Assembly (NCBI RefSeq): GCF_937873615.1
Contig: NZ_CALMYP010000034.1
Span: forward strand, 1 to 64,000
Direction: 5' to 3'
DNA from: an uncultured Paracoccus sp.
Lineage (GTDB): Bacteria > Pseudomonadota > Alphaproteobacteria > Rhodobacterales > Rhodobacteraceae
Length of the DNA stretch: 64,000 bases
The notes below the pieces were generated by a model. It ran no database searches. It was not told where the DNA came from and saw only the letters and a program-made list of their open reading frames with translations. Position 1 is the stretch's first letter; every line of letters begins with the position of its first letter. The position numbers were made by a program, and so were the translations under genes. Of this stretch, positions 1-9,559 are shown piece by piece.

Positions 1-52
1 CGCGACCCCCGGCGTGACAGGCCGGTACTCTAACCAACTGAGCTACAACCGC
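1..52 (-). tRNA. tRNA-Asp (GTC), 3' end cut by window
   Basis: Read on the minus strand from base 52, the sequence has a tRNA acceptor 5' strand, a D arm with AGCTCAGTTGGTTAGAG, and a CCGGC/GCCGG anticodon stem. The seven-base loop CTGTCAC places anticodon GTC at 16-18. The variable loop is reached at the window edge, so the T arm and acceptor 3' strand lie outside. GTC decodes aspartate. Confidence 0.93.
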
Positions 53-283
53 ATGCTCACCAACCCCGGCATGATCGCCCGCCGGGGTAGCGGGGATTTA
101 CGCGGCCCGGTCGCAGCCGTCAAGGCGCGATTTGGAAAAATATCGGCCATGGCGCAATCGGGGCGGAACGCGCGTCGCGCAAGCGATCAGATTGCAGGGC
201 GCAGCAAGCCTTACGCTGGCCATCAACGCTTTTCCTTCGGCCATGGCCCGGATATATGCCGCATATCGATAAGGAAAAAAGAG

Positions 284-1522
284 ATGACACCGACCCCAAA
301 ATCCGACTTTCTGCGCATCATCATGGAGCGCGGCTTTCTGGCCGACTGCACCGATCTGAGCGCGCTTGACGAAGCTTTGATTGACGGGCCGGTCACGGCA
401 TATATCGGCTATGACGCGACCGCAGCCAGCCTGCATGTCGGCCATCTGCTGAACATCATGCTGCTGCGCTGGTTCCAGAAGACCGGCAACCGACCGATCA
501 CGCTGATGGGCGGCGGCACCACCAAGGTCGGCGATCCCAGCTTCCGCAGCGATGAACGCCCGCTTCTGGGGCCGGAGCAGATCCAGTCGAATATCGACAA
601 TATCCAGCAGGTCTTCGCGCGCTACCTCGATTACGGCGACGGCAAGGCCATGATGCTGAACAATGCCGAATGGCTGGACGGGCTGAATTACCTCGATTTC
701 CTGCGCGATATCGGGCGGCATTTCAGCATCAACCGGATGCTGTCCTTCGAAAGCGTCAAGTCGCGGCTGGATCGCGAGCAATCGCTGAGCTTCCTCGAAT
801 TCAACTACATGATCCTGCAGGCCTATGACTTCCTCGAACAGTATCGGCGTTACGATTGCCGGCTGCAGATGGGCGGCTCGGATCAATGGGGCAATATCGT
901 CAATGGCGTCGATCTGACCCGCCGCATCCTCGACAAGGAAGTCTGGGGGCTGACCACGCCACTGCTGACCACCTCGGACGGGCGCAAGATGGGCAAGTCG
1001 CAGGGCGGCGCGATCTGGCTGAATGGCGACATGCTGTCGCCTTACGAATTCTGGCAGTTCTGGCGCAATACCACCGATGCCGATGTCGGCCGTTTCCTGA
1101 AGCTTTATACCGAGCTTCCGGTCGACGAATGCGACCGGCTGGGCGCGCTGCAAGGGTCCGAGATCAACGAGGGCAAGATCCGCCTCGCCAATGAGGTGAC
1201 CACGCTTCTGCACGGGGCCGAGGCCGCCGCATCGGCCGAGGCCACCGCCCGCGAGGTCTTCGAACAGGGCGGCGCCGGCGGCGATCTGGAGATCGTGACC
1301 ATCGCCGCAGACGCCCTGCCCGTCTCGGTGATCCAGCTTCTGTCGCAGACCGGCATCACCGGATCGGGCAAGGAGGCCAAGCGCCTGATCGCCGAAGGCG
1401 GGCTGCGCCTGAACAACGAGCCGGTCAGCGATCCGCAGACCCAGGTCGATGTCGGGCTGATCGGCGAGGGGCTGAAAGTCTCGGTCGGCAAGAAGAAGCA
1501 CCGCATGGTGCAGATCGGGTAA
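284..1522 (+). CDS. tyrS: tyrosyl-tRNA synthetase
   Basis: TyrRS charges tRNA-Tyr with tyrosine in the cytoplasm. The 412-residue product has the class I HIGH-type motif as HVGH near residue 50, the tyrosine-binding segment with YMILQAYDF and [10 protein letters not shown], and the KMSKS loop as KMGKS. A C-terminal S4 RNA-binding domain includes [19 protein letters not shown]. The frame is open upstream to base 14, but the ATG at 284 follows a purine-rich stretch (AAGGAAAAAAGAG) and gives the normal family length. It is a single-gene unit closed by a strong hairpin directly after the stop. Confidence 0.96.
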   Translation: MTPTPKSDFLRIIMERGFLADCTDLSALDEALIDGPVTAYIGYDATAASLHVGHLLNIMLLRWFQKTGNRPITLMGGGTTKVGDPSFRSDERPLLGPEQIQSNIDNIQQVFARYLDYGDGKAMMLNNAEWLDGLNYLDFLRDIGRHFSINRMLSFESVKSRLDREQSLSFLEFNYMILQAYDFLEQYRRYDCRLQMGGSDQWGNIVNGVDLTRRILDKEVWGLTTPLLTTSDGRKMGKSQGGAIWLNGDMLSPYEFWQFWRNTTDADVGRFLKLYTELPVDECDRLGALQGSEINEGKIRLANEVTTLLHGAEAAASAEATAREVFEQGGAGGDLEIVTIAADALPVSVIQLLSQTGITGSGKEAKRLIAEGGLRLNNEPVSDPQTQVDVGLIGEGLKVSVGKKKHRMVQIG

Positions 1523-1526
1523 GGAA

Positions 1527-1555
1527 AAAGGCCGGGATCAGTCCCGGCCTTTCAT
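1527..1555 (+). terminator. intrinsic terminator of tyrS
   Basis: A perfect 10-bp stem (AAAGGCCGGG / CCCGGCCTTT) with a 6-nt loop starts five bases after the tyrS stop. The A and T flanks make it usable in both directions, which also suits the converging cytochrome b561 gene. Confidence 0.9.
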
Positions 1556-1582
1556 CTGGCGGTCGCCCCGATGCGACTGCCG

Positions 1583-2074
1583 TCAGCTTTCGTCGGCGCG
1601 CATCATCCGCTTCATCAGCCCGTCGCGGATGAAATACTGGTGATAGATCGCCATCACCGCGTGACCGCCGGCGACGATCATCAGCAGATTGGCCAGCACG
1701 CCATGCGGATCGCCGGCGCCGCCGATCCTGCCGAACCAGGTCAGCCCGCCCAGAAGCGGCACGAGGATCATCAGCAAGTAAAGCAGCCGGTGGCCCCAGA
1801 TCGCCGCCTGCTGCATCGCCCCGGTGCCGCCGGCCTCGGGCACGCCACGCGTTTCGCGCAGCGCCAGACGGATCAGCGTCAGGACCAGCACCGCGACGCC
1901 GACCCAGACATGGATGGCAGGATTAAGCTCAAGCTCGGTCGCCGGGCTGCCTTCGATCCGGGCGCGCAGGGCGCGGCCCATGCCATCGCTATAAATGTAG
2001 TTGAACAGGATCAGGATCGCGATGATCCAGTGAAGCCCGATCTGTGTGCTGCTGTAACCGTTTCGATGCTGCAT
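1583..2074 (-). CDS. cytochrome b561 family protein
   Basis: This 163-residue integral membrane protein has four predicted helices (about 12-30, 55-73, 90-110 and 124-146). Histidines lie in the helices at positions typical of di-heme b561 (LHWI near 15, AIHVWVG, WGHRLLY, GGHAVMAIYH). Family members pass electrons between quinol and periplasmic acceptors; the partner here is unknown. A good ribosome site (GGAGGT) precedes the ATG. It converges on tyrS and has no operon partner. CybB-like is the best description, and the exact physiological role cannot be read from the sequence. Confidence 0.88.
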   Translation of the reverse strand: MQHRNGYSSTQIGLHWIIAILILFNYIYSDGMGRALRARIEGSPATELELNPAIHVWVGVAVLVLTLIRLALRETRGVPEAGGTGAMQQAAIWGHRLLYLLMILVPLLGGLTWFGRIGGAGDPHGVLANLLMIVAGGHAVMAIYHQYFIRDGLMKRMMRADES

Positions 2075-2176
2075 GGCTGACCTCCGGGTTGACTGGGGTC
2101 AGGTTATCTTGGCTTCTTCGGAAAAGACCATCGGAATTTGATGCCGCGCGAAAATGTGACGCATCCCCGCCCGCGC

Positions 2177-2638
2177 TCAGCCCGGCTGAACGCGCATCGC
2201 CGCCGCCATCACCCGGTCGAGCGATTGCAGGAACTGCGCCCGGTCGGCCTTGGAGAACCCCTTGCCGCTGCCCTGATGGAACGGGTTGGCCGAACGGATG
2301 TCCTGCATCAGGTCGCGCGTCGCCAGGCGCGGGCCGATATTGGCCAGCGTCAGAACCTCGCCATTCGGTTCGACCACCTGTGCGCCGGCCTTCAGGCAGC
2401 GGTCGGCGAGCGGGATATCGGCAGTCACCACCACATCGCCCGGCCCGCAATGCTCGGCGATCCACTTGTCGGCGACATCGGGGCCTTCCGGGACGATTTC
2501 CAGCCGGACAAAGGGATTCTGAGAGGGCCGCAGCCCGCCATTGCAGACCAGAACCATGGGCTGGCGCAAGCGGGTGGCGACGCGCTCGGCCTCGGCTTTC
2601 ACGGGGCAGGCATCGGCGTCGATGTAAAGCGTGGTCAT
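2177..2638 (-). CDS. YaiI/YqxD family (DUF188) protein
   Basis: The 153-residue product opens with [19 protein letters not shown], the signature start of the YaiI/YqxD family, a NYN/PIN-like fold of unproven nuclease function. The later [16 protein letters not shown] segment supplies the second acidic cluster expected in a PIN-type active site. The ATG at 2638 is chosen because the family motif begins there, with GGAAGC upstream. The frame continues open further upstream but overlaps the divergent PrpF-family gene. Confidence 0.9.
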   Translation of the reverse strand: MTTLYIDADACPVKAEAERVATRLRQPMVLVCNGGLRPSQNPFVRLEIVPEGPDVADKWIAEHCGPGDVVVTADIPLADRCLKAGAQVVEPNGEVLTLANIGPRLATRDLMQDIRSANPFHQGSGKGFSKADRAQFLQSLDRVMAAAMRVQPG

Positions 2639-2765
2639 CTTGCTTCCGTCAGATCGGGACAGGTCCAGCATAGGCGGGTGCGCGCCCGGAGGTAACCGGC
2701 CTTTTGCTCTGGACGGCGCGCGGCCAATCGCCATGATCGACCCGGCAGAACGGAGGGCAGGACAG

Positions 2766-3920
2766 ATGGCCAAGCAGCAGCGGATTCGGGCGGTCTTCAT
2801 GCGCGGCGGCACCTCGAACGGGCTGATCTTCCATGCCCGCGACCTGCCGCCCGAGGGGCCCGTACGCGACGCGGCGCTTCTGGCGGCGATGGGATCACCA
2901 GACCCGAACATGCGCCAGCTTGACGGGATGGGCGGCGGGATCTCGTCGCTGTCGAAGATCTGCATCGTCGCGCCGTCTTCGCACCCGGATGCCGATGTCG
3001 ATTACACCTTCGGTCAGGTCGGCATCGACATGGCCGTGGTCGATTACGGCGGCAATTGCGGCAATATGTCCTCGGCCATCGGGCCCTTCGCGGTCGAGGA
3101 AGGGCTGGTCCCACCGCCCGCCGATGGCGAGGCGGTCATTCGCATCCACAACACCAACACTTCCAAGCTGATCGCGGCGCGCTTCCCGGTCGAGGATGGC
3201 TTGCCGGTCATTCATGGCGATTTCGCGCTGGATGGGGTGGCAGGCACGGCTGCGGCGATCCGGCTGGATTTCCTCGATCCGGGCGGCTCGAAAACCGGCA
3301 GATTGCTGCCGACCGGGAATGCCGTGGACCAGATCGAACTGCCGGACTTCGGCCCGGTCGAGGTCAGCCTGATCGATTCGGCCAATCCGGTGGTCTTCCT
3401 GACCGCCCATAGCCTCGGGCTGAGCGGATACGAGACGCCCGACGAAATCGGCGCCAATGCGCCGCTCATGCAGCGGTTGGAGGCGATCCGGCGGTGCGGC
3501 TCGGTCCTGATGGGGCTGACAGCGGATGAGGATGCGGCGGCAAAGCTGATCAGCATTCCGAAGATCGCCATGCTGGCACCCCCGCATGAGGCGGTCACGC
3601 TGTCGGGGCAGCGCCTCTCTGCCATTGATGCCGATATCACCGCCCGCACCCTGTCTGTCGGCCAGCCGCACAAGGCGATTCCCCTGACGGCGGCGCTTTG
3701 TCTTGCCTCGGCGGTGCGGGTGCCCGGCACCATCGCGGCAAGGCTGGCACGCGCGGGCGGCGACAGCATCCGCATTGCCCACCCGTCCGGCACCATGAGC
3801 GTCGATGCCGCGACCGAAGAACAAGACGGCCAGATCCGCATCCGGCACGCCACCGTCCTGCGCAGCGCACGGCGCCTGTTCGAGGGCAGCGTCTGCATCC
3901 CCGCCACGGCAAAGGGCTGA
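2766..3920 (+). CDS. PrpF-family isomerase/tautomerase
   Basis: This is a cofactor-free double-bond isomerase of the PrpF fold (two diaminopimelate-epimerase-like halves), 384 residues. Hallmarks are MRGGTSNG near the N-terminus and [19 protein letters not shown] near residue 100, with the catalytic-region cysteine. PrpF acts on 2-methylaconitate; close relatives tautomerise 4-oxalomesaconate (GalD). The start at 2766 follows GGAGGGCAG. The methylcitrate genes near 50 kb use PrpD, which does not need PrpF, so a different carboxylic-acid substrate is plausible. The gene stands alone, divergent from the YaiI-like gene. Confidence 0.85.
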   Translation: MAKQQRIRAVFMRGGTSNGLIFHARDLPPEGPVRDAALLAAMGSPDPNMRQLDGMGGGISSLSKICIVAPSSHPDADVDYTFGQVGIDMAVVDYGGNCGNMSSAIGPFAVEEGLVPPPADGEAVIRIHNTNTSKLIAARFPVEDGLPVIHGDFALDGVAGTAAAIRLDFLDPGGSKTGRLLPTGNAVDQIELPDFGPVEVSLIDSANPVVFLTAHSLGLSGYETPDEIGANAPLMQRLEAIRRCGSVLMGLTADEDAAAKLISIPKIAMLAPPHEAVTLSGQRLSAIDADITARTLSVGQPHKAIPLTAALCLASAVRVPGTIAARLARAGGDSIRIAHPSGTMSVDAATEEQDGQIRIRHATVLRSARRLFEGSVCIPATAKG

Positions 3921-3928
3921 GTTAGCAA

Positions 3929-3958
3929 AAAGGCCCCGCGACTCGCCGGGGCCTTTCC
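3929..3958. terminator. bidirectional terminator between prpF-like gene and cyclophilin
   Basis: A perfect 10-bp stem (AAAGGCCCCG / CGGGGCCTTT) with an 8-nt loop lies between two convergent genes, with A and T tracts on the two sides. Confidence 0.88.
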
Positions 3959-3980
3959 AATATCGACGATGCCTCGCGGC

Positions 3981-4574
3981 TTATTCGGCCACGCTGACTT
4001 TCAGCATGTAATCGGGCGCTTCGACCGCGCCATTGGCGGCGGCGTCGCCCTTCTTGACCGCATTCAGCACGTCCCAGCCGTCAACCAGTTGACCGACAAC
4101 GGTATATTGCCCGTCGAGGAAGGTCGCCGGGGCTAGGTCGATGAAGAACTGGCTGTTGGCGCTGTTCGGGTCTTGGCTGCGGGCCATGCCGACGGTGCCC
4201 TGCTGGAAGGAGACATCGCTGAATTCGGCCGCCAGATCGGGCAGATCAGAGCCGCCCATGCCGGCAAGCGCGGTATCGCCACCCTGCTTGCCATGCTGGA
4301 CATCGCCGGTCTGGGCCATGAAGCCGTCGATCACCCGGTGAAAGACGATGCCGTCATAGGCGCCGGCCTTGGCCAGCTCGACCAGACGGGCAACGTGATT
4401 GGGGGCCTTGTCGGCATAGAGATCCAGCGTGATCGTGCCTTTCGACGCGCCCGAGGCATCCGCGACCTCGATCACCAGATTCGGGCCGGGGCCGTCCGAG
4501 ACGCCCGGCAGACCCTCGGCCATGGCAACGCCGGCCATCAGGGCGAAGGCGGGAACCAGCAGCAGCTTACGCAT
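3981..4574 (-). CDS. secreted peptidyl-prolyl cis-trans isomerase, cyclophilin type
   Basis: The 197-residue cyclophilin carries a typical signal peptide (MRKLLLVPAFALMAGVAMA, cleavage after AMA), so it should fold proteins in the periplasm. Core motifs include FHRVIDGFMAQTGD, the ARSQDPNSANSQFFI substrate-binding segment and FLDGQYTVVGQLVDG. It is the second gene of a two-gene operon. Its start codon overlaps the end of the cytoplasmic paralogue by 8 bases, so translation is probably coupled. Confidence 0.94.
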   Translation of the reverse strand: MRKLLLVPAFALMAGVAMAEGLPGVSDGPGPNLVIEVADASGASKGTITLDLYADKAPNHVARLVELAKAGAYDGIVFHRVIDGFMAQTGDVQHGKQGGDTALAGMGGSDLPDLAAEFSDVSFQQGTVGMARSQDPNSANSQFFIDLAPATFLDGQYTVVGQLVDGWDVLNAVKKGDAAANGAVEAPDYMLKVSVAE

Positions 4575-5073
4575 CGGCAGCCACCTTGACCGAGATCATG
4601 CGGTCCGGGTTCGCCGGCGGCTCTCCCTTCACGATCTTGTCGACATGCTCCATCCCGTCGATGACGCGGCCATAGACCGTGTATTGCCCGTTCAGGAAAT
4701 GGTTGTCCTTGAAATTGATGAAGAACTGGCTGTTGGCACTGTTCGGGTTCTGCGACCGGGCCGCCCCCAGCGTGCCACGGTCATGCGGCAGCTTGGAAAA
4801 CTCGGCCGGCAGGTCCGGCATTTCCGATCCGCCGGTGCCGGCGCGACGCGGGTTATAGTCCTTTTCCATATTGGCATGCTCGACATCGCCGGTCTGGGCC
4901 ATGAAGCCGTCGATGACGCGGTGGAAAGCCACGTTGTCATAGGCACCGGCGCGGGCCAGTTCCTTCATCCGCTCGCAATGCTTGGGTGCCACGTCGGGCA
5001 GAAGCTCGATGGTGACGGGGCCGTCCTTCAGCTCGACGATGATGGTGTTTTCGGGATCCTTGATCTCGGCCAT
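4567..5073 (-). CDS. cytoplasmic peptidyl-prolyl cis-trans isomerase, cyclophilin type
   Basis: The 168-residue product has no signal peptide. It shows the same cyclophilin core as its downstream neighbour: FHRVIDGFMAQTGD, AARSQNPNSANSQFFI and FLNGQYTVYGRVIDG. The strong GAGGAGG ribosome site lies 5 bases before the ATG. Upstream gene of the cyclophilin pair; the two products should serve the two compartments. Confidence 0.94.
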   Translation of the reverse strand: MAEIKDPENTIIVELKDGPVTIELLPDVAPKHCERMKELARAGAYDNVAFHRVIDGFMAQTGDVEHANMEKDYNPRRAGTGGSEMPDLPAEFSKLPHDRGTLGAARSQNPNSANSQFFINFKDNHFLNGQYTVYGRVIDGMEHVDKIVKGEPPANPDRMISVKVAADA

Positions 5074-5238
5074 GGGGGCCTCCTCTGATTTCGGTCGCAG
5101 CTACAGCTAACCCCTCTCAGCGCGCCCTGCAACGCACGAAGCCGTCACGGGTGCCACGGCGGGGGTGCGCCGTCACGCACATTGACGATCTCGTGAGGAT
5201 GGCCCACAAACCGGCTGATACATTCGTCGGAGGCTGAC

Positions 5239-6438
5239 ATGAAATTCAACCGCATCGAAGATCTGGATCTGAACGGCAAGGTCGTGCTGACCCGTGTCGA
5301 CCTGAACGTCCCGACCGAGAATGGCCAGGTCACCGATACCACGCGGATCGAAAAGATCGTCCCGACCGTGAAAGCCATTCAGGAGGCCGGCGGCAAGCCG
5401 GTGCTGCTGGCCCATTTCGATCGTCCCAAGGGCAAGCGCGTCGACAGCATGTCGCTTGGCCAGATCGTGCCGGCGCTGGAAGCCGCCCTTGGCCAGAAGG
5501 TGACCTTCGCCGAGGAAGCCATCGGCGGCCCGGCCAAGCGCGCCGTTGCCGCCATGCATCCGGGCGATGTGGTGCTGCTGGAAAACACCCGCTTCTATCC
5601 GGGCGAGGAAAGCAACGACCCGACCTTCGCGGCCTCTCTGGCGGCCCTGGGCGAGGTCTATGTGAATGACGCATTCTCTGCCGCGCATCGGGCCCATGCC
5701 TCGACCGAGGGGCTGGCGCGGCTGTTGCCCTCGGCTGCCGGCAAGCTGATGGAGGCCGAGCTGAACGCGCTCAATGCCGCCCTTGGCGATGCGCAGCGCC
5801 CGGTGGTGGCCGTGGTCGGCGGGGCCAAGGTCTCGACCAAGCTGGACCTGCTGTCGAACCTGATCGAGAAGGTCGACAACCTGGTGATCGGCGGCGGCAT
5901 GGCCAATACCTTCCTCGTCGCGCAGGGGATCGAGGTCGGCAAATCGCTGGCCGAGCGTGACATGGCCGATACCGCGCGCGAGATCATGGCCAAGGCCGGG
6001 CGCACCGGCTGCCGGATCCACCTGCCGGTCGATATCGTCGTGGCGAGCGAGTTCAAGGCCAATGCCCCCTCGCAGGTGCTGCCCGCCGATCAATGCCCGG
6101 CCGATGCCATGATCCTCGATGCCGGCCCGCAGACAGTGACGGAAGTGCGCGCCGTCTTCGAGGCCTGCAGGACCCTGATCTGGAACGGCCCGCTCGGCGC
6201 GTTCGAGATACCGCCATTCGACGCCGCCACCAATGCCGCGGCGCAAGAGGCGGCGAAGCTGACCCGCGAGGGCAGGCTGATCTCGGTCGCTGGTGGCGGC
6301 GATACGGTTGCGGCACTGAACAAGGCCGGCGTGGCCGGCGATTTCACCTTCATCTCGACAGCCGGGGGTGCCTTCCTTGAATGGATGGAAGGCAAGGACC
6401 TGCCCGGCGTCGCGGCACTTGCCGACGCAAGGCAGTGA
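5239..6438 (+). CDS. pgk: phosphoglycerate kinase
   Basis: PGK interconverts 1,3-bisphosphoglycerate and 3-phosphoglycerate in lower glycolysis and gluconeogenesis. The 399-residue length is standard. N-terminal substrate-binding motifs are TRVDLNVP (about 20) and LAHFDRPKG, with [11 protein letters not shown] further on. The nucleotide domain has [14 protein letters not shown] and the C-terminal [12 protein letters not shown] loop. The ATG at 5239 follows CGGAGG. No gap or epd neighbour is present; proA follows 37 bases after the stop and may be co-transcribed. Confidence 0.97.
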   Translation: MKFNRIEDLDLNGKVVLTRVDLNVPTENGQVTDTTRIEKIVPTVKAIQEAGGKPVLLAHFDRPKGKRVDSMSLGQIVPALEAALGQKVTFAEEAIGGPAKRAVAAMHPGDVVLLENTRFYPGEESNDPTFAASLAALGEVYVNDAFSAAHRAHASTEGLARLLPSAAGKLMEAELNALNAALGDAQRPVVAVVGGAKVSTKLDLLSNLIEKVDNLVIGGGMANTFLVAQGIEVGKSLAERDMADTAREIMAKAGRTGCRIHLPVDIVVASEFKANAPSQVLPADQCPADAMILDAGPQTVTEVRAVFEACRTLIWNGPLGAFEIPPFDAATNAAAQEAAKLTREGRLISVAGGGDTVAALNKAGVAGDFTFISTAGGAFLEWMEGKDLPGVAALADARQ

Positions 6439-6475
6439 CCCCATTTCACCGGGCAAGCCCCGGGAAGGAGACATT

Positions 6476-7744
6476 ATGGACGGCGCTCATGAAAGCTCCG
6501 ATGCGCTGATTGCCCGGATGGGCAAGGCGGCGCGCGAGGCGGCGTCGGAACTGGCATTCGCCAGTGCCGAACGCAAGCACGCAGCCCTGATCGCGGCAGC
6601 AGACGCGGTCAGAACCCGCGAGGCGGATATTCTTGCCGCCAATGCGAAAGACCTCGACTATGCCCGCAAGAAGGGCCTGTCCGAGGCGATGATCGACCGG
6701 CTGACGCTGACGCCGGACCGGCTGCGCGACATTATCGACAGCCTGCGCGCGATTGCCGAGCAGCCCGACCCGGTCGGCCGGGTGCTGGCCGAATGGGACC
6801 GCCCGACCGGCCTGCATATCCAGCGCGTGGCGACGCCGCTTGGCGTGTTGGGCGTGATCTATGAAAGCCGGCCCAATGTGACGGCGGATGCCGGGGCACT
6901 GGCGCTGAAAAGCGGCAATGCGGTGATCCTGCGCGGCGGCAGCGATTCGATCCATTCGTCGGCCGCACTTCATGCCTGCATGGTCGACGGCCTGCGCGCC
7001 GCCAATCTGCCCGAGGCCGCGATCCAGGTCGTACCCACCCGCGACCGCGAGGCGGTGGCGGCGATGCTGCGCGCACAAGGGCTGATCGACGTGATCATCC
7101 CGCGCGGCGGCAAGGGGCTGGTCGGGCTGGTGCAGCGCGAGGCGCGGGTGCCGGTCTTCGCGCATCTGGAAGGCATCTGCCATGTCTATGCCGATGGCGA
7201 TGCCGATCTGGACAAGGCCCGCCGCGTGGTGGTGAACGCCAAGACCCGGCGCACCGGCGTCTGCGGGGCCGCCGAATGCCTGCTGATCGACCGCGCCTTT
7301 TACGCGAAGCACGGCGATGTGCTGATCCGCGACCTGCTGGATGCCGGCGTCGAGGTCCGGGCCGAGGGCGATCTGGCCCAGATCGCCGGCACCGTCCCGG
7401 CTAGGCCTGAGGATTTCGGCCATGAGTTCCTCGACAGCATCATCGCCGTCCGGCTGGTCGATGGCGTGGACGGGGCGATTGCCCATATCCGGCAGAACGG
7501 CTCGGGCCATACCGAATCGATCCTGACCGAGAGTGACGCCACCGCCGCGCGTTTCTTCCAGCGCCTCGACAGCGCCATCCTGATGCGCAATGCCTCGACC
7601 CAGTTCGCCGATGGCGGCGAATTCGGCATGGGCGCGGAAATCGGCATCGCCACCGGCAAGATGCATGCGCGCGGCCCGGTCGGGGCCGAGCAATTGACCA
7701 GCTTCAAATATCTGGTCACCGGCGACGGCACCACACGCGCCTGA
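6476..7744 (+). CDS. proA: gamma-glutamyl phosphate reductase
   Basis: ProA reduces gamma-glutamyl phosphate to glutamate semialdehyde in proline synthesis. The 422-residue protein has the aldehyde-dehydrogenase-like fold, with [19 protein letters not shown] and the catalytic cysteine in [10 protein letters not shown]. The ATG at 6476 follows GGGAAGGAG. An upstream open frame overlapping pgk is not needed. proB is not adjacent, which is usual for this group but means the pathway is completed elsewhere. Confidence 0.96.
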   Translation: MDGAHESSDALIARMGKAAREAASELAFASAERKHAALIAAADAVRTREADILAANAKDLDYARKKGLSEAMIDRLTLTPDRLRDIIDSLRAIAEQPDPVGRVLAEWDRPTGLHIQRVATPLGVLGVIYESRPNVTADAGALALKSGNAVILRGGSDSIHSSAALHACMVDGLRAANLPEAAIQVVPTRDREAVAAMLRAQGLIDVIIPRGGKGLVGLVQREARVPVFAHLEGICHVYADGDADLDKARRVVVNAKTRRTGVCGAAECLLIDRAFYAKHGDVLIRDLLDAGVEVRAEGDLAQIAGTVPARPEDFGHEFLDSIIAVRLVDGVDGAIAHIRQNGSGHTESILTESDATAARFFQRLDSAILMRNASTQFADGGEFGMGAEIGIATGKMHARGPVGAEQLTSFKYLVTGDGTTRA

Positions 7745-7748
7745 AAAT

Positions 7749-7784
7749 CCGGTCCCGCGACGGCCACGACCCTTGCGGGACCGG
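7749..7784. terminator. bidirectional hairpin between proA and chpT
   Basis: A perfect 10-bp inverted repeat (CCGGTCCCGC / GCGGGACCGG) with a 16-nt loop lies in the 43-bp gap between convergent stops. There is no clear T tract, so its strength is uncertain. Confidence 0.65.
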
Positions 7785-7787
7785 CAC

Positions 7788-8444
7788 TCAGAATCCGATC
7801 TCGGCCCCGGTCTCGGTCAACTCCCAGGTGATGCTGCGCTGCATCTCCGCCGCTGCCAGCGGCAGCAGCAGGAAATGCACCTCGGAGGCGGCGGCATCGA
7901 GCCTGTCGCGCCGCTGGCCATCCAGCGAGGACCAGAGCGCGGCGTCCTGCCGGGTCCGCTCTGCCCTGGCGCTCAACCGCCAGTCGCGGCCCTGCTGGCT
8001 GACGGTGATGCGCGCGCCCCAGGGCATCGCGGTTTCCATGCACATCAGCGCCAGCAGCACCAGTTTCACCACGCCCCGGGCATGATCGCCCTCGGTCTCA
8101 AGCCGGATCTGCAACCGGCTGGAGGTCTGGATATCCGCGACAAGCGCCGCAAATTCGGCAGCCGGAACCCGCTGCGCGCGCCCCGCCGCCCCGAAAGCCA
8201 CGCGAAAGCAGTTGATCCGCGCCCGCGCCGCCTTCAGCGCATCCTCGATCAGCCGCATCTCCTGGCTGTCGGCCAGCCCCGGCCAGTCGCCCGCCATCTG
8301 CAGCAACTCGATCCCGTTGCCGATGGCGCCAAGCGGCGAAACCAGATCGTGACACAGTCGCGAGCCGACCATGGCGACGACATGCGCGGCAAACCCCTTG
8401 CTGTCATCGGCGATTGCAGGGGTCCTGGCAGAGGCGTATTCCAT
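7788..8444 (-). CDS. chpT: ChpT-like histidine phosphotransferase
   Basis: The 218-residue product has the dimeric histidine-phosphotransferase motif CHDLVSPLGAIGNGIELL near residue 30, where the histidine is the phosphoryl relay residue. A degenerate ATPase-like C-terminal half follows. ChpT passes phosphate from CckA to CtrA and CpdR in alphaproteobacteria; in this order it mainly affects motility, gene transfer and envelope functions. The start at 8444 is tentative because no good ribosome site precedes it. It is divergent from the DUF3553 gene, with only 17 bases between the start codons. Confidence 0.85.
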   Translation of the reverse strand: MEYASARTPAIADDSKGFAAHVVAMVGSRLCHDLVSPLGAIGNGIELLQMAGDWPGLADSQEMRLIEDALKAARARINCFRVAFGAAGRAQRVPAAEFAALVADIQTSSRLQIRLETEGDHARGVVKLVLLALMCMETAMPWGARITVSQQGRDWRLSARAERTRQDAALWSSLDGQRRDRLDAAASEVHFLLLPLAAAEMQRSITWELTETGAEIGF

Positions 8445-8461
8445 GGCAAAGGAGCTTTCGG

Positions 8462-8641
8462 ATGAATGAATTTCTGGAACCGGGCATGATCGTGCGCCAT
8501 CCCGGCGCGCCCGAATGGGGGCTGGGTCAGGTGCAATCACGGGTCGGCGACCGGATCACGGTAAACTTCTCCGAAGCCGGGAAACGGGTGATCGACGGCA
8601 GACGGATCGTTCTGGAACTGGTCGAGACGGATGCGGATTAG
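8462..8641 (+). CDS. DUF3553 small protein
   Basis: A 59-residue protein with FLEPGMIVRHPGAPEWGLGQV and a GDRITVNFSEAGKRVI segment, matching the DUF3553 family: a short beta-rich domain resembling the CarD/UvrD C-terminal Tudor-like module. Function is not established. A clear AAAGGAG site precedes the ATG. It is conserved next to chpT in related genomes as far as I recall, and the near-overlapping divergent starts support linked regulation. Confidence 0.85.
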   Translation: MNEFLEPGMIVRHPGAPEWGLGQVQSRVGDRITVNFSEAGKRVIDGRRIVLELVETDAD

Positions 8642-8773
8642 CAGCATATGGGCGAAATTAACTCAACCTATGGCAGAGTCAAACGGTATTCCCACGCCCA
8701 ACGATGCCATGGAACGGTTGCAAAGGTCGCCCACCCTGCCTAGACACGAGCGACTTCGGCAAACAGGCAGACA

Positions 8774-9559
8774 ATGACCCCGGACGGCAGTTTTTTCGAT
8801 ATCCGCATCGCGCGCGACGAGGCAGATCTTCTGGCCGTGCAGCGCCTGCGCTATCAGGTCTTTGTCGAGGAACTGGGCGGCGACGGCCCGCTTGTCGATC
8901 ACGAGGCCCGGCTGGAACGTGACGAATTCGACGAGGTGGTCGACCAGTTGCTGCTGATCGACACCCGCCGCGACCCGGCGCAGCTCGATCATGTCGTCGG
9001 CGCTTACCGGCTTCTGCCCGGCGACCGGGCGGCCAGTCTGGGCCGGTTCTATTGCGACAGCGAATACGATCTGACGAAGCTGAAAGCCTCGGGCCGCAAG
9101 CTGCTGGAGCTTGGCCGGTCCTGCGTACTGCCGGAATATCGTGGCGGGGCGGGGCTGCTGCTGCTGTGGAACGCGCTGTCGGAATATGTGCTGGATCAGG
9201 AGATCGAGATCCTGTTCGGCGTGGCTTCCTTCCACGGCCTCGATGCGCAGGCACTGGCGCAACCGCTGAGCTGGCTGCACCACCATCACCTCGCGCCGGA
9301 AGACCTTCGCCCGACCGCCCTGCCCGGGGGCTATCAGCGCATGGACCTGATCGCCGAGGCCGATCTGGACCGGCGCGCGGCCATGGTCGCCATGCCGGCG
9401 CTGATCAAGGCCTATCTGCGGCTTGGCGGGACGGTCGGTGAAGGTGCCTTCCTTGACCGGCCCTTCAACACCACCGATGTGCTGCTGCTGATGGACACCG
9501 CCGTCATGTCGCAAAAACACCGCGATTATTACACCTCGCGATGGCAGACCAGGGCCTGA
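8774..9559 (+). CDS. olsB: ornithine-acyl-ACP N-acyltransferase
   Basis: OlsB transfers a 3-hydroxyacyl group to the alpha-amino group of ornithine, the first step of ornithine lipid synthesis. The 261-residue protein has the GNAT-like OlsB fold: LRYQVFVEELG near residue 30, followed by a LGRSCVLPEYRGGAGLLLLW acyl-acceptor motif and FGVASFHG. The next gene overlaps it by 19 bases and encodes the second enzyme, OlsA, which supports the assignment. Confidence 0.9.
   Translation: MTPDGSFFDIRIARDEADLLAVQRLRYQVFVEELGGDGPLVDHEARLERDEFDEVVDQLLLIDTRRDPAQLDHVVGAYRLLPGDRAASLGRFYCDSEYDLTKLKASGRKLLELGRSCVLPEYRGGAGLLLLWNALSEYVLDQEIEILFGVASFHGLDAQALAQPLSWLHHHHLAPEDLRPTALPGGYQRMDLIAEADLDRRAAMVAMPALIKAYLRLGGTVGEGAFLDRPFNTTDVLLLMDTAVMSQKHRDYYTSRWQTRA

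Noticed and set aside
53-283. A second tRNA or small gene upstream of tyrS
   Set aside because: I found no cloverleaf or framed motif; the open frame upstream of the tyrS start has no ribosome site or family match.
98-1501. Long minus-strand frame opposite tyrS
   Set aside because: TyrRS motifs are clear on the plus strand; the minus frame is a mirror of them.
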